NCBI GenBank assembly: GCA_964493205.1
Contig: CAZBMJ010000008.1
Location: 1 to 64,000, forward strand
Length of the DNA stretch: 64,000 nucleotides
Direction of reading: 5' to 3'
Source: CAZBMJ01 sp964493205
GTDB lineage: Bacteria; Myxococcota; UBA727; JABDBI01
In this document: one piece after another, positions 8,025-16,742 of the stretch
How the letters are laid out: every line of letters starts with the position of its first letter
Position numbering within the stretch: position 1 is the stretch's first letter
Position numbers and translations under genes: made by a program
The notes under the pieces: model-generated
What the model was told of the DNA's origin: nothing
Seen by the model: the letters and a program-made list of their open reading frames with translations, nothing else
Databases searched by the model: none

Positions 8025-9512
8025 TTATTTATCACCTAAATCAATACAAATAGATTTAGTTTCCGTGTAAAGATTTAAAGCCTCTAGCCCCATTTCTCTG
8101 CCCCAGCCAGATTGTTTGTAGCCCCCAAATGGCAATGCTGCATCAAAAATATTATAGCAATTAACCCAAACTGTACCTGTGCGAAGCTTATGGCTAACTC
8201 TATGAGCCTTATTAATATCTTTTGTCCATACCCCTGCAGCAAGGCCATAAATAGAATTATTAGCATGGTTAATAACTTCTTCTTCAGAACTAAAGGGCAT
8301 AGCACAAAGCACAGGGCCAAAAATTTCTTCTTTAACCACTGACATAGTGTTATTAGTGTTGCTTAAAATTGTGGGCTCAACAAAATAACCTTCAGACCTA
8401 GATTTAGCGCCACAAACAACATTGGCACCTTCTTTTATACCCATACTAATATAAGAATTTACTCGATCAAATTGCTCTTTTGATACTAAAGGCCCCATTG
8501 CAGTGTTACTATCCATACCAATGCCTAAGGTAATTTTTTGCGCAGCTTTTTTTAAGCCTTCAAGTACACGATCATAAATTTTTTCATGAATAAATAAACG
8601 AGAACCAGCACAACAACACTGACCATGATTAAAAAATATGGCGTTAAGAGAACCATCTATGGCTTTTTCAATGTCACAGTCATCAAAAATAATATTAGGA
8701 GATTTACCACCAAGCTCTAGGGAAACTTTTTTTAAGTTACCACTTGCTGCTTGTAAAATTAATTTTCCAACTTCTGTAGACCCTGTAAAAGCTACTTTAT
8801 CAACATCACTATGAGCACTTAATAATGCACCAGTACTGCCATCACCATTTACTAGATTAACTACACCATTTGGAATTCCTGCTTTTTTAAGCAAGTTCAT
8901 TAAATACGTAGCACTCAAAGGAGTTTGTTCAGCAGGTTTTAGAATAACAGTGCACCCACAAGCAAGAGCAGGAGCAAGCTTCCAAGCTGCCATCAAAAGA
9001 GGAAAATTCCAAGGTATAATTTGAGCCACCACACCCACAGGCTCTTTTTTTGTATAAGCATGAAAATTAGTATTTAGATTAACTATATTTCCACTTACTT
9101 TCCCTACAAGACTTGCATAATATCTAAAATGCTCTGCAGCTAAGCTCACATCTGCTATTTTAGCCACACTTAAGGGTTTGCCATTATCTAAAGATTCAAG
9201 TTCAGCCAAAATATCGCCATGCTCTTCTATTAAATCAGCAATACGCCATAATATTTTAGCTCTTTGAGTGCTTTGCATGTGCGGCCATTCACCATTTTCA
9301 AAAGCATTACGAGCAGCCGCTACTGCAGCATCTACTTCTGTTTTTGAAGCCAAGCTTACTTTAGTAAAAGCCTTAGCACAGGATGGATCAAAAATTTCAA
9401 ATGATTGGTTATTAGCTGACTTGCACCATTCACCACCAATAAAATGACCATGCTCTTTGCTAGCAAAATCTTTGGCTGCAGTTTTCATCATATTAAAAGC
9501 TAAACTTGTCAT
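8025..9512 (-). CDS. NAD(P)-dependent aldehyde dehydrogenase
   Basis: It oxidises an aldehyde to the acid with NAD(P). About 495 residues, the standard length. Visible landmarks are IIPWNFPLLMAAWKLAPAL, the cofactor lysine region ILKPAEQTPLSA, FTGSTEVG, the general base in LELGGKSP, the catalytic cysteine region HGQCCCAGSRL, EEIFGPVL and the closing PFGGYKQSGWGRE. This is the ALDH1/betaine-aldehyde/phenylacetaldehyde type; the substrate cannot be read from sequence. The ATG at 9512 has AGGAG six bases upstream and is preferred over 9539. It looks like a single-gene unit. Confidence 0.85.
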   Translation of the reverse strand: MTSLAFNMMKTAAKDFASKEHGHFIGGEWCKSANNQSFEIFDPSCAKAFTKVSLASKTEVDAAVAAARNAFENGEWPHMQSTQRAKILWRIADLIEEHGDILAELESLDNGKPLSVAKIADVSLAAEHFRYYASLVGKVSGNIVNLNTNFHAYTKKEPVGVVAQIIPWNFPLLMAAWKLAPALACGCTVILKPAEQTPLSATYLMNLLKKAGIPNGVVNLVNGDGSTGALLSAHSDVDKVAFTGSTEVGKLILQAASGNLKKVSLELGGKSPNIIFDDCDIEKAIDGSLNAIFFNHGQCCCAGSRLFIHEKIYDRVLEGLKKAAQKITLGIGMDSNTAMGPLVSKEQFDRVNSYISMGIKEGANVVCGAKSRSEGYFVEPTILSNTNNTMSVVKEEIFGPVLCAMPFSSEEEVINHANNSIYGLAAGVWTKDINKAHRVSHKLRTGTVWVNCYNIFDAALPFGGYKQSGWGREMGLEALNLYTETKSICIDLGDK

Positions 9513-9540
9513 AAAATCTCCTATGATCTGTAACATCATG

Positions 9541-9588
9541 ATTTTATGAGCTTTTTTGTTTATTCTTTCAATAAGATTATTCTAACTT
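9541..9588. repeat. 48-bp direct repeat, left copy
   Basis: Identical to 10634-10681 except for one base (C against G near the right end). On the minus strand the right copy encodes the last residues and stop of the 10.7-kb gene. The left copy would read KRKFSIYSAKLE and stop in the same frame with the same stop position, so it may be the 3' end of a lost paralogue. Confidence 0.9.
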
Positions 9589-9698
9589 AGCAGAGTAAAT
9601 GGAAAACTTCCTCTTAAAAAATTATTTTTCAATCTTTTAAACTTTTACCCATAGCTTATTGTTGATTTATGACAGATCGCAAGCAGGAGATCCCCATA

Positions 9699-10619
9699 AT
9701 GAAAAAGTATAGGCATTTTCTAGGTACCCTACTGATGACGGCTTCCTTGTGCTTATCCGCCGCAAAAATAGGTACTCAGTTTAGCTTCGAACATGTGCCA
9801 CTGAATGAAAATACCTTTATCAAGGCCAGTGATTCCACCTATTTCGAAAGACTTGAATATTTGCTTCAGCGCATCGATGCCATCGAAGAACAGGCAGCGC
9901 CTCTATTTGGGTTGAATCCCGAAGGCAAATTGCGCCAGGAAAAATGGAATAACCATAGGTTTACCGATCCCAGGGTGTGGCCCATTACTTCAGATTTTCG
10001 CTTTATCGTTCACTGTCTGCCAGAGGCTAATGTGGAGTTTCATAAAACCCAAGATATTGAATCTCTTCTGCAAGATCACCTCATCAGCGCATCGATTATT
10101 TCCCATAATCGTATGGGAACCTGGGCAAAAGCATGTGTAATTTTAGACGTTCCCTATCAAAATATCATTGCTGCCCAGCCTACAGATATGGGCCTTTGGA
10201 ATAGAAAATCTGATCGAGTGGATGCTATGACCACAGCCTACCTCGCCCTTGGGAATAACCTAAAACCTGTCTTGGTACATAATCTTACAGATAGTGTTGT
10301 TCCATTTGATCAACAGTATAAAACAGAAGTGTTTCAATACTTTCAAAACTATACTCCAGAAGCGATTTTGAGTGCGACGTCCCCAGGTAGTCACAATGAA
10401 ATTGCCATCTTAGGCCATAATCCCATCACCAAAACCAGTGTACGCATCATCGGCATCTTTTTTAATAGTGCGAAGATGATTCCTTATCCAACACAATCTT
10501 TTGCTGCGATGAAAGACTATTTATTGAGGTATGCAGCCGTCAAAAGACTTTGCGTCTTTGATTTTGATGCAAAAACAATCGAGGAGCTACACAAGTGCCC
10601 CCCCCAACAACTGAGCTAG
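9699..10619 (+). CDS. Exported protein of unknown function, probably acquired
   Basis: I do not recognise the family. From the ATG at 9699 (AGGAG lies upstream; an earlier ATG at 9669 is less likely) the protein has 306 residues with a signal peptide (HFLGTLLMTASLCLSAA). The mature part has conserved-looking blocks such as RVWPITSDFRFIVHCLP, ISHNRMGTWAKACVILDVP and AILGHNPITKTSVRIIG, but no motif I can name. The codons are clearly less AT-rich than those of the neighbours, and the gene lies exactly between two 48-bp direct repeats. Both features point to horizontal acquisition. Confidence 0.7.
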   Translation: MKKYRHFLGTLLMTASLCLSAAKIGTQFSFEHVPLNENTFIKASDSTYFERLEYLLQRIDAIEEQAAPLFGLNPEGKLRQEKWNNHRFTDPRVWPITSDFRFIVHCLPEANVEFHKTQDIESLLQDHLISASIISHNRMGTWAKACVILDVPYQNIIAAQPTDMGLWNRKSDRVDAMTTAYLALGNNLKPVLVHNLTDSVVPFDQQYKTEVFQYFQNYTPEAILSATSPGSHNEIAILGHNPITKTSVRIIGIFFNSAKMIPYPTQSFAAMKDYLLRYAAVKRLCVFDFDAKTIEELHKCPPQQLS

Positions 10620-10633
10620 AAATCCTAAGCATT

Positions 10634-10681
10634 ATTTTATGAGCTTTTTTGTTTATTCTTTCAATAAGATTATTGTAACTT
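10634..10681. repeat. 48-bp direct repeat, right copy
   Basis: The partner of 9541-9588, about 1.09 kb away in the same orientation. It covers the last four codons and stop of the gene ending at 10670, so it is the copy joined to an intact gene. Confidence 0.9.
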
Positions 10682-11866
10682 GGACTTTTTACTATTTTCT
10701 TCTGGTTCAGATTCAAATTTTCTTTTTTTTCCTATGGGATTAACATCTTCTGGCATAAAATTATATACTTTTACTTTTTTATCAAAAATAACTATTAAGT
10801 TATTATTATAATCATCAAAATAAATTTTTTTAATCTCTTCATGGGATTTAATTACTGGCGAAAATTTTTCATCATTTATATGAAATATTTTACATGAATT
10901 ATCGTCAAATAACAAAGCTAAAAATTTTTTATCTGCCGATAAAGAACTTTGTTTCAATTTTTCGTTAGTTACAAACTTTTTTTTATTTTTTTGTATATCA
11001 TTTTCTCTTATAAAATAGCATTCATAAAAAAAATTTTTTAATATAATAACAGCATTATCAACAAAAAAAACGTCAACAATTTTTTTATAACATAATTTCC
11101 TATAAAAAATATCATTATCTAATGAAATATTAATGTAATAATTATTATTTAAAGAATCAATAAAACAAAAATTATTCTCGTTAAAAACAATATCATCAAT
11201 ATCACCTAATGAATCACATAATTTAGTTTTTATAATAGAATAACTTTCTATTGAGTATTTTACTTTTAATAAATCATTTCCATGTTTAATAATAAAATAT
11301 ATTTCATTATTTTCTTTGGAATAAATAGATTTCAAAAAAGAATCTGCCAAAAACTCTCCTTTTTCTGATATTTCTAATAAGCTATTATTATTCATAACAA
11401 CAAAATTAATTGTGTATCTGAATAAGTTATTATCATCCTGAATTAAAGCTATTAAATTATCCCCATAAAATTCAACTAAAAAAACATAATTTTTATATTT
11501 ATAAATTTTCTTATCTAAGAAATTATATATAAAAAATTTATGAATATCGACATCTTCATAAGTAGAATATTTAACAAGTAATTGCGTACTACTACTATTG
11601 AAAATAATATCGTCAACATTAAAGCCAGCTTTTAGTTCTTGTTGAAATAAAATAGTATTAAATTCATCAAATAATAATAATTTCTGTTGATTATTAATAT
11701 ATTCTATGACAGCTCTTTTTTTATTATCATTGCTAATTTTAAAAAACGAAATAAAAGTGTTTTTTTTATTTGAATCAAGTGAATACTCAAAAACTAAATT
11801 TTCATTCACACTAAAACAAAATAAAGACATAAAATAAAAAAACAAAAACAAAAGGATATTTTTCAT
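10670..11866 (-). CDS. Exported propeller-like protein with NLS-like tail
   Basis: A protein of 398 residues and unknown function. It has a signal peptide (NILLFLFFYFMSLFCFS) and then about 350 beta-rich residues in which short strands recur in the manner of a WD40/YVTN-like propeller (for example SSLSADKKFLALLFDDNSC and FHINDEKFSPVIKSHEE). The last 20 residues are highly basic: KKRK at 380-383 and KKSK at 393-396, about ten residues apart, like a bipartite nuclear-localisation signal. The gene is extremely AT-rich. Its 3' end forms one copy of the 48-bp direct repeat. A host-targeted role is inferred only from the signal peptide plus basic tail. Confidence 0.65.
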   Translation of the reverse strand: MKNILLFLFFYFMSLFCFSVNENLVFEYSLDSNKKNTFISFFKISNDNKKRAVIEYINNQQKLLLFDEFNTILFQQELKAGFNVDDIIFNSSSTQLLVKYSTYEDVDIHKFFIYNFLDKKIYKYKNYVFLVEFYGDNLIALIQDDNNLFRYTINFVVMNNNSLLEISEKGEFLADSFLKSIYSKENNEIYFIIKHGNDLLKVKYSIESYSIIKTKLCDSLGDIDDIVFNENNFCFIDSLNNNYYINISLDNDIFYRKLCYKKIVDVFFVDNAVIILKNFFYECYFIRENDIQKNKKKFVTNEKLKQSSLSADKKFLALLFDDNSCKIFHINDEKFSPVIKSHEEIKKIYFDDYNNNLIVIFDKKVKVYNFMPEDVNPIGKKRKFESEPEENSKKSKLQ

Positions 11867-11992
11867 AAAGACTCTTTTTTAAAAATTAATTTATTTGCAT
11901 TACCATATTTTTATAAAAAAAATAGTACCTCCTTTCCAAGTACTTAAAATGGAGTAAAGATGCTCAATGTTGGCTTTTAGGGGTAAAAATAT

Positions 11993-12841
11993 ATGATTCA
12001 AGAATTTATCAACAATATTTCTCAAAAGCTTGAAAGCACACTTGATGAAGAAACAAAACAACGAATTGAGCAAATAGCTAAAAGAGAAAAAAATGATTTT
12101 GGCGTTGATGAACTTGGTTGCAACCCAAACATTATTAAATCATGCGCCCCATTAGGTATTTGGTTTTATAAAAATTATTTTAGAGTTGAAACTTTTGGCG
12201 CCCATCATATTCCTAAAGGCAGATGTATGGTCATTGCCAATCATTCTGGCCAATTGCCATTTGATGCAGCCATGATTGAAATAGCTTTCATATTAGAAGG
12301 TAAATACCCAAGATTATTACGGGGTATGACCGAAAAGTGGGTTGCAGAAATTCCTTTTATATCAACGCTTTTCTCAAGAATAGGTCAAGTTGTAGGTACA
12401 CCCTCCACTTGTAAATTTTTATTAGAAAAAGAAGAAGGTGTGATAGTTTTTCCAGAAGGAGTAAAAGGCATAAGTAAATTATTTTCTGAACGTTATAAAC
12501 TTGCCAATTTTGGAAGTGGATTTATGCGAATAGCTCTTGCTTCTAATTCGCCTATTATTCCTGTGGCATTAGTTGGCGCAGAAGAACAAGCCCCTGCTAT
12601 TGCTAATCTAAGCTCTTTAGCCAAAAACTTTGGGTTACCGGCACTGCCTTTAGTATTTCCCCAAATACTGCCTTTGCCTCTACCAGTAAAATATCGCATT
12701 TATATTGGTGAACCAATGTCATTTAATGGCGATGGCACCGAAGATGACTACGAAATAAGAAATATGGTAGAAAAAGTGCGTTCAACCATACAGCTTATGC
12801 TCAACGATGCTTTGGCCAAAAGAGAACATATCTTTTTTTAA
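11993..12841 (+). CDS. PlsC-like phospholipid/glycerol acyltransferase
   Basis: It transfers fatty acyl chains, most likely to lysophospholipid. A protein of 282 residues with the acyltransferase motifs in order: VIANHSGQLPFDAAMI (the H-x4-D-type block, with the Asp one place further on, from about residue 77), a lipid-facing segment LRGMTEKWVAEIPF, VIVFPEGVKGISK (block III) and SPIIPVALVGAEEQAP (block IV). An N-terminal alpha-helical extension of about 55 residues precedes it. The exact substrate is not visible. A GGGG ribosome site precedes the start. It meets the next gene head-on with a four-base overlap. Confidence 0.8.
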   Translation: MIQEFINNISQKLESTLDEETKQRIEQIAKREKNDFGVDELGCNPNIIKSCAPLGIWFYKNYFRVETFGAHHIPKGRCMVIANHSGQLPFDAAMIEIAFILEGKYPRLLRGMTEKWVAEIPFISTLFSRIGQVVGTPSTCKFLLEKEEGVIVFPEGVKGISKLFSERYKLANFGSGFMRIALASNSPIIPVALVGAEEQAPAIANLSSLAKNFGLPALPLVFPQILPLPLPVKYRIYIGEPMSFNGDGTEDDYEIRNMVEKVRSTIQLMLNDALAKREHIFF

Positions 12842-13395
12842 GGCAAATCAGAATAACCAATAATTGCTTGTTCTAGCAATAGGTTTGATTTGAGTTCTAT
12901 TTTTTGAACCATAAATAAACCTTCATTGATCATTGGCAGTATTATTTTGGTTATTTGATTATTATCAGTTTCAACAATGATACCACTACGATCAGGAGCA
13001 AAATTAAAACGACCTCTATCATCCCAATCCAAAAAACATGCCATGCCTGCTGCTGGAGGAAGTTTTCCGCCTCTTGGAACATACAATCCCTGACGTTTTA
13101 AAAAGTGCATTAAATTAACTGAAGAACGATAAAAATATGCTCTATCAGGGCTATTAGCTCCGCCCCCTATTTTTTTATAACCGCTTTCATCTTTTGCATA
13201 ATCTTTTTCTAAAGCATCTTTCAGCCAAGGAGCACCAGCAACCATTACAACATCTATGGCACATAAAGGAGAATGAACCGCATCAAAGTCATCATTTACG
13301 CATTGTTCCACTAAGCCTTGAGCAATTAATACTATTTGCTCACGTCGATTTTTTCTCGCTTGACTAGCCTGAGTAGTATGATCATTTTTTTCCAC
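12838..13395 (-). CDS. DUF1287-like protein (tentative)
   Basis: A protein of 185 residues. The pattern fits DUF1287, an NlpC/P60-like family: a Cys-containing block HSPLCAIDVVMVAGAPWL, an Arg/Asn block RSSVNLMHFLKRQGLYVP, then GMACFLDWDDRGRFNFAP and SGIIVE. In typical members the last block carries the catalytic His (HIGIV); here Arg-Ser stands in its place, so activity may be lost or the assignment wrong. No signal peptide is visible. The neighbours on this strand, cdsA and uppS, suggest an envelope role, but it begins 32 bases downstream of the cdsA stop. Confidence 0.45.
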   Translation of the reverse strand: MEKNDHTTQASQARKNRREQIVLIAQGLVEQCVNDDFDAVHSPLCAIDVVMVAGAPWLKDALEKDYAKDESGYKKIGGGANSPDRAYFYRSSVNLMHFLKRQGLYVPRGGKLPPAAGMACFLDWDDRGRFNFAPDRSGIIVETDNNQITKIILPMINEGLFMVQKIELKSNLLLEQAIIGYSDLP

Positions 13396-13427
13396 AAATT
13401 TGCACCAAAATGAATTTTACTTATATT

Positions 13428-14255
13428 TTAACATAACGGACGAATAATAAAAGCATAAATACAAGTCCAAGGTAAAACAGTTAACAAAGCATCAATTCTA
13501 TCAAGAATACCGCCATGCCCAGGAAGTATACCAGATGAATCTTTAACATTATAAAAACGTTTTAAGCGGCTTTCGATTAAATCTCCCAGAGGCGCTAAAA
13601 ATATTACGGGCATACAAATCCATAAGGTATCTGACAAATTAATAGTAAAAATAGAAGAAGGCCATAATTTAGTACTGCAAAAAGATATTACCACACTTAA
13701 AAACACGGTAAAAAAAGCTCCTCCCATAAAACCTTCCCACGTTTTCTTTTGACTTACCGATATAAACAATGGTCTTTTGCCTATTAATCTGCCGGTAAAA
13801 TAGGCGAAGGAATCATTAAGCCAAGTAGCGATACACGCCATAAAAGTAAATGAAATACCTAATGAAAAACTTTGTAACCAAACAATACATGCTAAAGCGA
13901 TAAAAACATAAAAACAAAAAAAATAAGCGGTGCAGATTCTTTCAAAATCCTTAACATCTATTTTTACAGAAAATAAAGTTATGACCTGCACAATAAAAAA
14001 ACTTATAAAAATAATTAACCAGCCCACTATAGATTCAAATAAAAGTGCTAAGGGCAAAAATAACAATACAACCAACAAATAAGGTAAATATGTATGAGAA
14101 TTTTTTGGATAAACTATATCAAATATCTCTTTTGAAACTAATAATGCTACTATACTCAGTAAGCCAAGCAATAAAAAATCGCCAAAATAAATTGCACTAA
14201 TCACCAATGGTATAAGAAATAAAGCAGTTAAAACTCTTAAAAATAAATTACTCAC
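13428..14255 (-). CDS. cdsA: Phosphatidate cytidylyltransferase
   Basis: It makes CDP-diacylglycerol from phosphatidate and CTP, the branch point of bacterial phospholipid synthesis, in the inner membrane. A protein of 275 residues with about eight hydrophobic helices. The C-terminal family signature is complete: SQKKTWEGFMGG, then PLGDLIESRLKRFYNVKDSS and GILPGHGGILDRIDAL. The start overlaps the uppS stop by eight bases, so the two are translationally coupled, as in many genomes where uppS-cdsA are adjacent. Confidence 0.95.
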   Translation of the reverse strand: MSNLFLRVLTALFLIPLVISAIYFGDFLLLGLLSIVALLVSKEIFDIVYPKNSHTYLPYLLVVLLFLPLALLFESIVGWLIIFISFFIVQVITLFSVKIDVKDFERICTAYFFCFYVFIALACIVWLQSFSLGISFTFMACIATWLNDSFAYFTGRLIGKRPLFISVSQKKTWEGFMGGAFFTVFLSVVISFCSTKLWPSSIFTINLSDTLWICMPVIFLAPLGDLIESRLKRFYNVKDSSGILPGHGGILDRIDALLTVLPWTCIYAFIIRPLC

Positions 14256-14991
14256 AATTGAAATCCTGTTCTTTTAAACGACCAAACCTTCTTTTTCTTT
14301 GGTAATAACTCTTAATGGCACAATCTAAATCATGTCTAGTAAAATCAGGCCATAAAATTTTTGAAAAATAAAATTCAGTATAACTAAGCTGAAAAAGTAA
14401 AAAATTAGACAAACGCAACTCACCGCTGGTGCGTATGAACAAATCGGGATTTGGTATATTTTTAGTATCCAAATAACTCGCAAATAAATTTTTATTAATA
14501 TCTTTTATAGTAATTTCTTGCGTAATACTTTTTTGAGCTATTACAGAACAAGCTCGTGCAATTTCATCATGGCTGCCATAAGATAAAGCCAAAATTATAG
14601 TAAAATTTTGTAGATTTTTAGTTTTTTCAACTAAATTTAAAATACGATCCTTAATTTGTATAGGAAAATTTTCTAAGTCACCAATCGCTACTATTCTTAC
14701 ACCATTTTTAATAAAGTCATTAATATTATGTTCTAAATAATGATCTAATAAAGATAGTAAACAATCAACTTCATCTTTTGGTCTAAACCAATTTTCAGAA
14801 GAAAAAGCATAAAGTGATAAATATTTGATACCAATTTCTTTGCAATGAGCGGCTATGTTATTTAAGGTATAAACACCTTGTTTATGTCCTTCACTACGTT
14901 TTAGACCCCTACGAAGAGCCCAACGACCATTGCCATCCATTATAATGGCTATATGCTTAATAGTTATTTTTTTATTTTTAATAGTAGTCAT
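14248..14991 (-). CDS. uppS: Undecaprenyl diphosphate synthase
   Basis: A cis-prenyltransferase that builds the C55 lipid carrier for murein and polysaccharide. A protein of 247 residues. The catalytic Asp lies in IAIIMDGNGRWA, followed by GHKQGV, the SLYAFSSENWFRP block, and the C-terminal PDLFIRTSGELRLSNFLLFQ and ELYFSKxLWPDF-type end (here EFYFSKILWPDF). All substrate-binding blocks are intact. It starts 10 bases after the upstream unknown gene and overlaps cdsA, so it belongs to the pgpA-cdsA operon. Confidence 0.95.
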   Translation of the reverse strand: MTTIKNKKITIKHIAIIMDGNGRWALRRGLKRSEGHKQGVYTLNNIAAHCKEIGIKYLSLYAFSSENWFRPKDEVDCLLSLLDHYLEHNINDFIKNGVRIVAIGDLENFPIQIKDRILNLVEKTKNLQNFTIILALSYGSHDEIARACSVIAQKSITQEITIKDINKNLFASYLDTKNIPNPDLFIRTSGELRLSNFLLFQLSYTEFYFSKILWPDFTRHDLDCAIKSYYQRKRRFGRLKEQDFNCE

Positions 14992-15001
14992 AGTAATAAA
15001 T

Positions 15002-15622
15002 TTATTTAAATAATTTTTTAAAAATGCTTAACAAATCATCTGTTAAGAGAAAAAAATTATGGTTAAGATCAAAAAAAGTTATCGCGATTTTAGTAATATC
15101 AGAATCCATGAAATTAATACCATAATTATTAAGTTCTTTTATCAAGAATTGATCATTTTCAGTAAGCTGTTCTAATACTGAAAAAGGAAAATGTATATCA
15201 ATAAAAAAACAATTTTTAATTTTCGCTAAGTTTTCTTGCTTTAATTTTTCTAATAATTGCTCATCTATTATAGATAAACTTATTTGTTCAGCTGCAAAAG
15301 AAGATATTTCGTTTATTGCTATAGCTTCAGCTAAAGCTTGTTTATGCCATTCATAACAAAAAAATAATATTTTTAATAAATTACTATTAATCTGTTTTTT
15401 ATACGAATATTTATAAATACAATAAGAATATAAAATTTTATTATTAATAGAGTTTTTTATAATATTCTTAATAATATTTTTATTGTAAAAAAAATCGTGC
15501 TTTAATTTATTATTTTCGTCAAAAATACTATCAGATAAAAATATATTATTCGGATACATTGATAATGTTTTATAAAAAAACCAATTTTTATATCCATTAT
15601 TTACACTGATCAATTTAGCCAT
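15002..15622 (-). CDS. Unknown protein next to FliH/SctL-like gene
   Basis: I do not recognise this 206-residue protein. It has no signal peptide or membrane segment. It is Asn/Ile/Lys-rich, with an alpha-helical centre (EWHKQALAEAIAINEISSFAAEQ) and a C-terminal alpha/beta part. It is tightly packed in the operon, starting eight bases after the FliH/SctL-like gene. In type III secretion loci the stator gene sctL is often next to sctK, which encodes a protein of about this length. That makes SctK a hypothesis from position only; I see no diagnostic motif. Confidence 0.5.
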   Translation of the reverse strand: MAKLISVNNGYKNWFFYKTLSMYPNNIFLSDSIFDENNKLKHDFFYNKNIIKNIIKNSINNKILYSYCIYKYSYKKQINSNLLKILFFCYEWHKQALAEAIAINEISSFAAEQISLSIIDEQLLEKLKQENLAKIKNCFFIDIHFPFSVLEQLTENDQFLIKELNNYGINFMDSDITKIAITFFDLNHNFFLLTDDLLSIFKKLFK

Positions 15623-15630
15623 TTTAAACT

Positions 15631-16122
15631 CTAACTAATAACTTTAAAAAGATTTTTTAATTCTGCTAATTGTGTACTAATTTGAGCATCAATAATACTT
15701 TTATTAGCTTTTACTATAATAGAACCACGTAAAAGATTTTCATCTTCCAATAAAGTTATTTTTCTAGCAAATGAGCAGCCTCTTGTAATATCTGTCAAAT
15801 TAGCACTTAAAATAGTAATGTCTTTTGGATGAGCATATACTTCTACGCCAGTATGTTCAGAGATATTTTTCAGTGCTTTTAATAAAATATCAATAATAAT
15901 ATTAGGATTATTCTTGATGCACTCTTCAATCAATATTTTGGTAGTATCAAGCACTAGATCCATCTTTAATTCTTTAATTTTTTTATTCAGCCGTTCCATT
16001 TTGTTTTGCAAATCAATAAACTGACCATCAGCATCATTTTGAGCTTTATCACAAGATTTTTTAAAGGCTAAAAAATTTTTCTTAGCCAATTTATATCTTA
16101 TATTACTAATAACCTCACTCAT
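15631..16122 (-). CDS. FliH/SctL-like stator protein
   Basis: A protein of 163 residues. The N-terminal ~60 residues form a charged coiled coil. The C-terminal half follows the FliH/HrpE/YscL pattern: NNPNIIIDILLKALKNIS, then VEVYAHPKDITILSANL, and the closing RGSIIVKANKSIIDAQISTQ, equal to the family's RGGCxVET..GxIDAxxxxQL end. FliH and SctL are peripheral-stalk proteins that hold the ATPase of flagellar or type III export machines; V/F-ATPase stators look similar. No other export gene is nearby. The start overlaps the lipoprotein gene by eight bases. Confidence 0.6.
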   Translation of the reverse strand: MSEVISNIRYKLAKKNFLAFKKSCDKAQNDADGQFIDLQNKMERLNKKIKELKMDLVLDTTKILIEECIKNNPNIIIDILLKALKNISEHTGVEVYAHPKDITILSANLTDITRGCSFARKITLLEDENLLRGSIIVKANKSIIDAQISTQLAELKNLFKVIS

Positions 16123-16723
16123 AGGTTATTAAATCATCTGTATTATCCATATTATTTGATTGAGTTTTTGCTTCGTCAAATAACTCATTTTTTTCAGGAG
16201 CATTTGAGCTTGAGTCTGGAGATTCTTCTGAGGGCTCTTTTTTAATCTCAATTTTTTCAGTTTCGTTAGGCATAGGTTCTTGAGGAACTTTTTCTTCTAG
16301 CTTTATTTCTTCTTTAATTTCTTCTCTAATGTCTTGTTTTAGGGGTTCTTTATCCAATTTAACGCTATCGTCTTTTTTCCCAAATAAGCCAGTTATTTCT
16401 GGGACTATTTTGCTTTTTGGGTAATTCCTTAAAAAATAGTCAGCTAATGAACGAGCCTGCTCTGTTTGAGATACTTCTAGCATCCAATTAATTACTTTTA
16501 AATAAATATCGTCCATTGAATGATGGTAAGGCTCTCTTTTGATAAAATTATCGAGCACTAAAATGGCCGCTTGCACTTCGCCCATATTATAAAGCGCCAC
16601 AGCTTCGTGCTTAGACATTTCTATTCGTTCTTTTTGAGAAAGATTTTTATAGGTTACATTGGTAGTTTTACAAGACAAAAGTAAAAAAAGACTTAAGACC
16701 GCTATTTTTTTAAGACCTAACAT
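16115..16723 (-). CDS. Lipoprotein with TPR-like repeat and acidic tail
   Basis: A protein of 202 residues. The signal peptide ends in a lipobox (FLLLSCKT, Cys at residue 18). Residues 35-110 are helical with a TPR-like layout (AVALYNMGEVQAAILVLDNF, YLKVINWMLEVSQTEQARSL). The rest is a low-complexity Glu/Lys/Pro tail. It is probably anchored to a membrane, perhaps as an assembly or stalk partner of the FliH/SctL-like protein encoded directly downstream with overlapping codons. No specific family recognised. Confidence 0.65.
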   Translation of the reverse strand: MLGLKKIAVLSLFLLLSCKTTNVTYKNLSQKERIEMSKHEAVALYNMGEVQAAILVLDNFIKREPYHHSMDDIYLKVINWMLEVSQTEQARSLADYFLRNYPKSKIVPEITGLFGKKDDSVKLDKEPLKQDIREEIKEEIKLEEKVPQEPMPNETEKIEIKKEPSEESPDSSSNAPEKNELFDEAKTQSNNMDNTDDLITYE

Positions 16724-16742
16724 AATAAAAATTATTCCTTTT

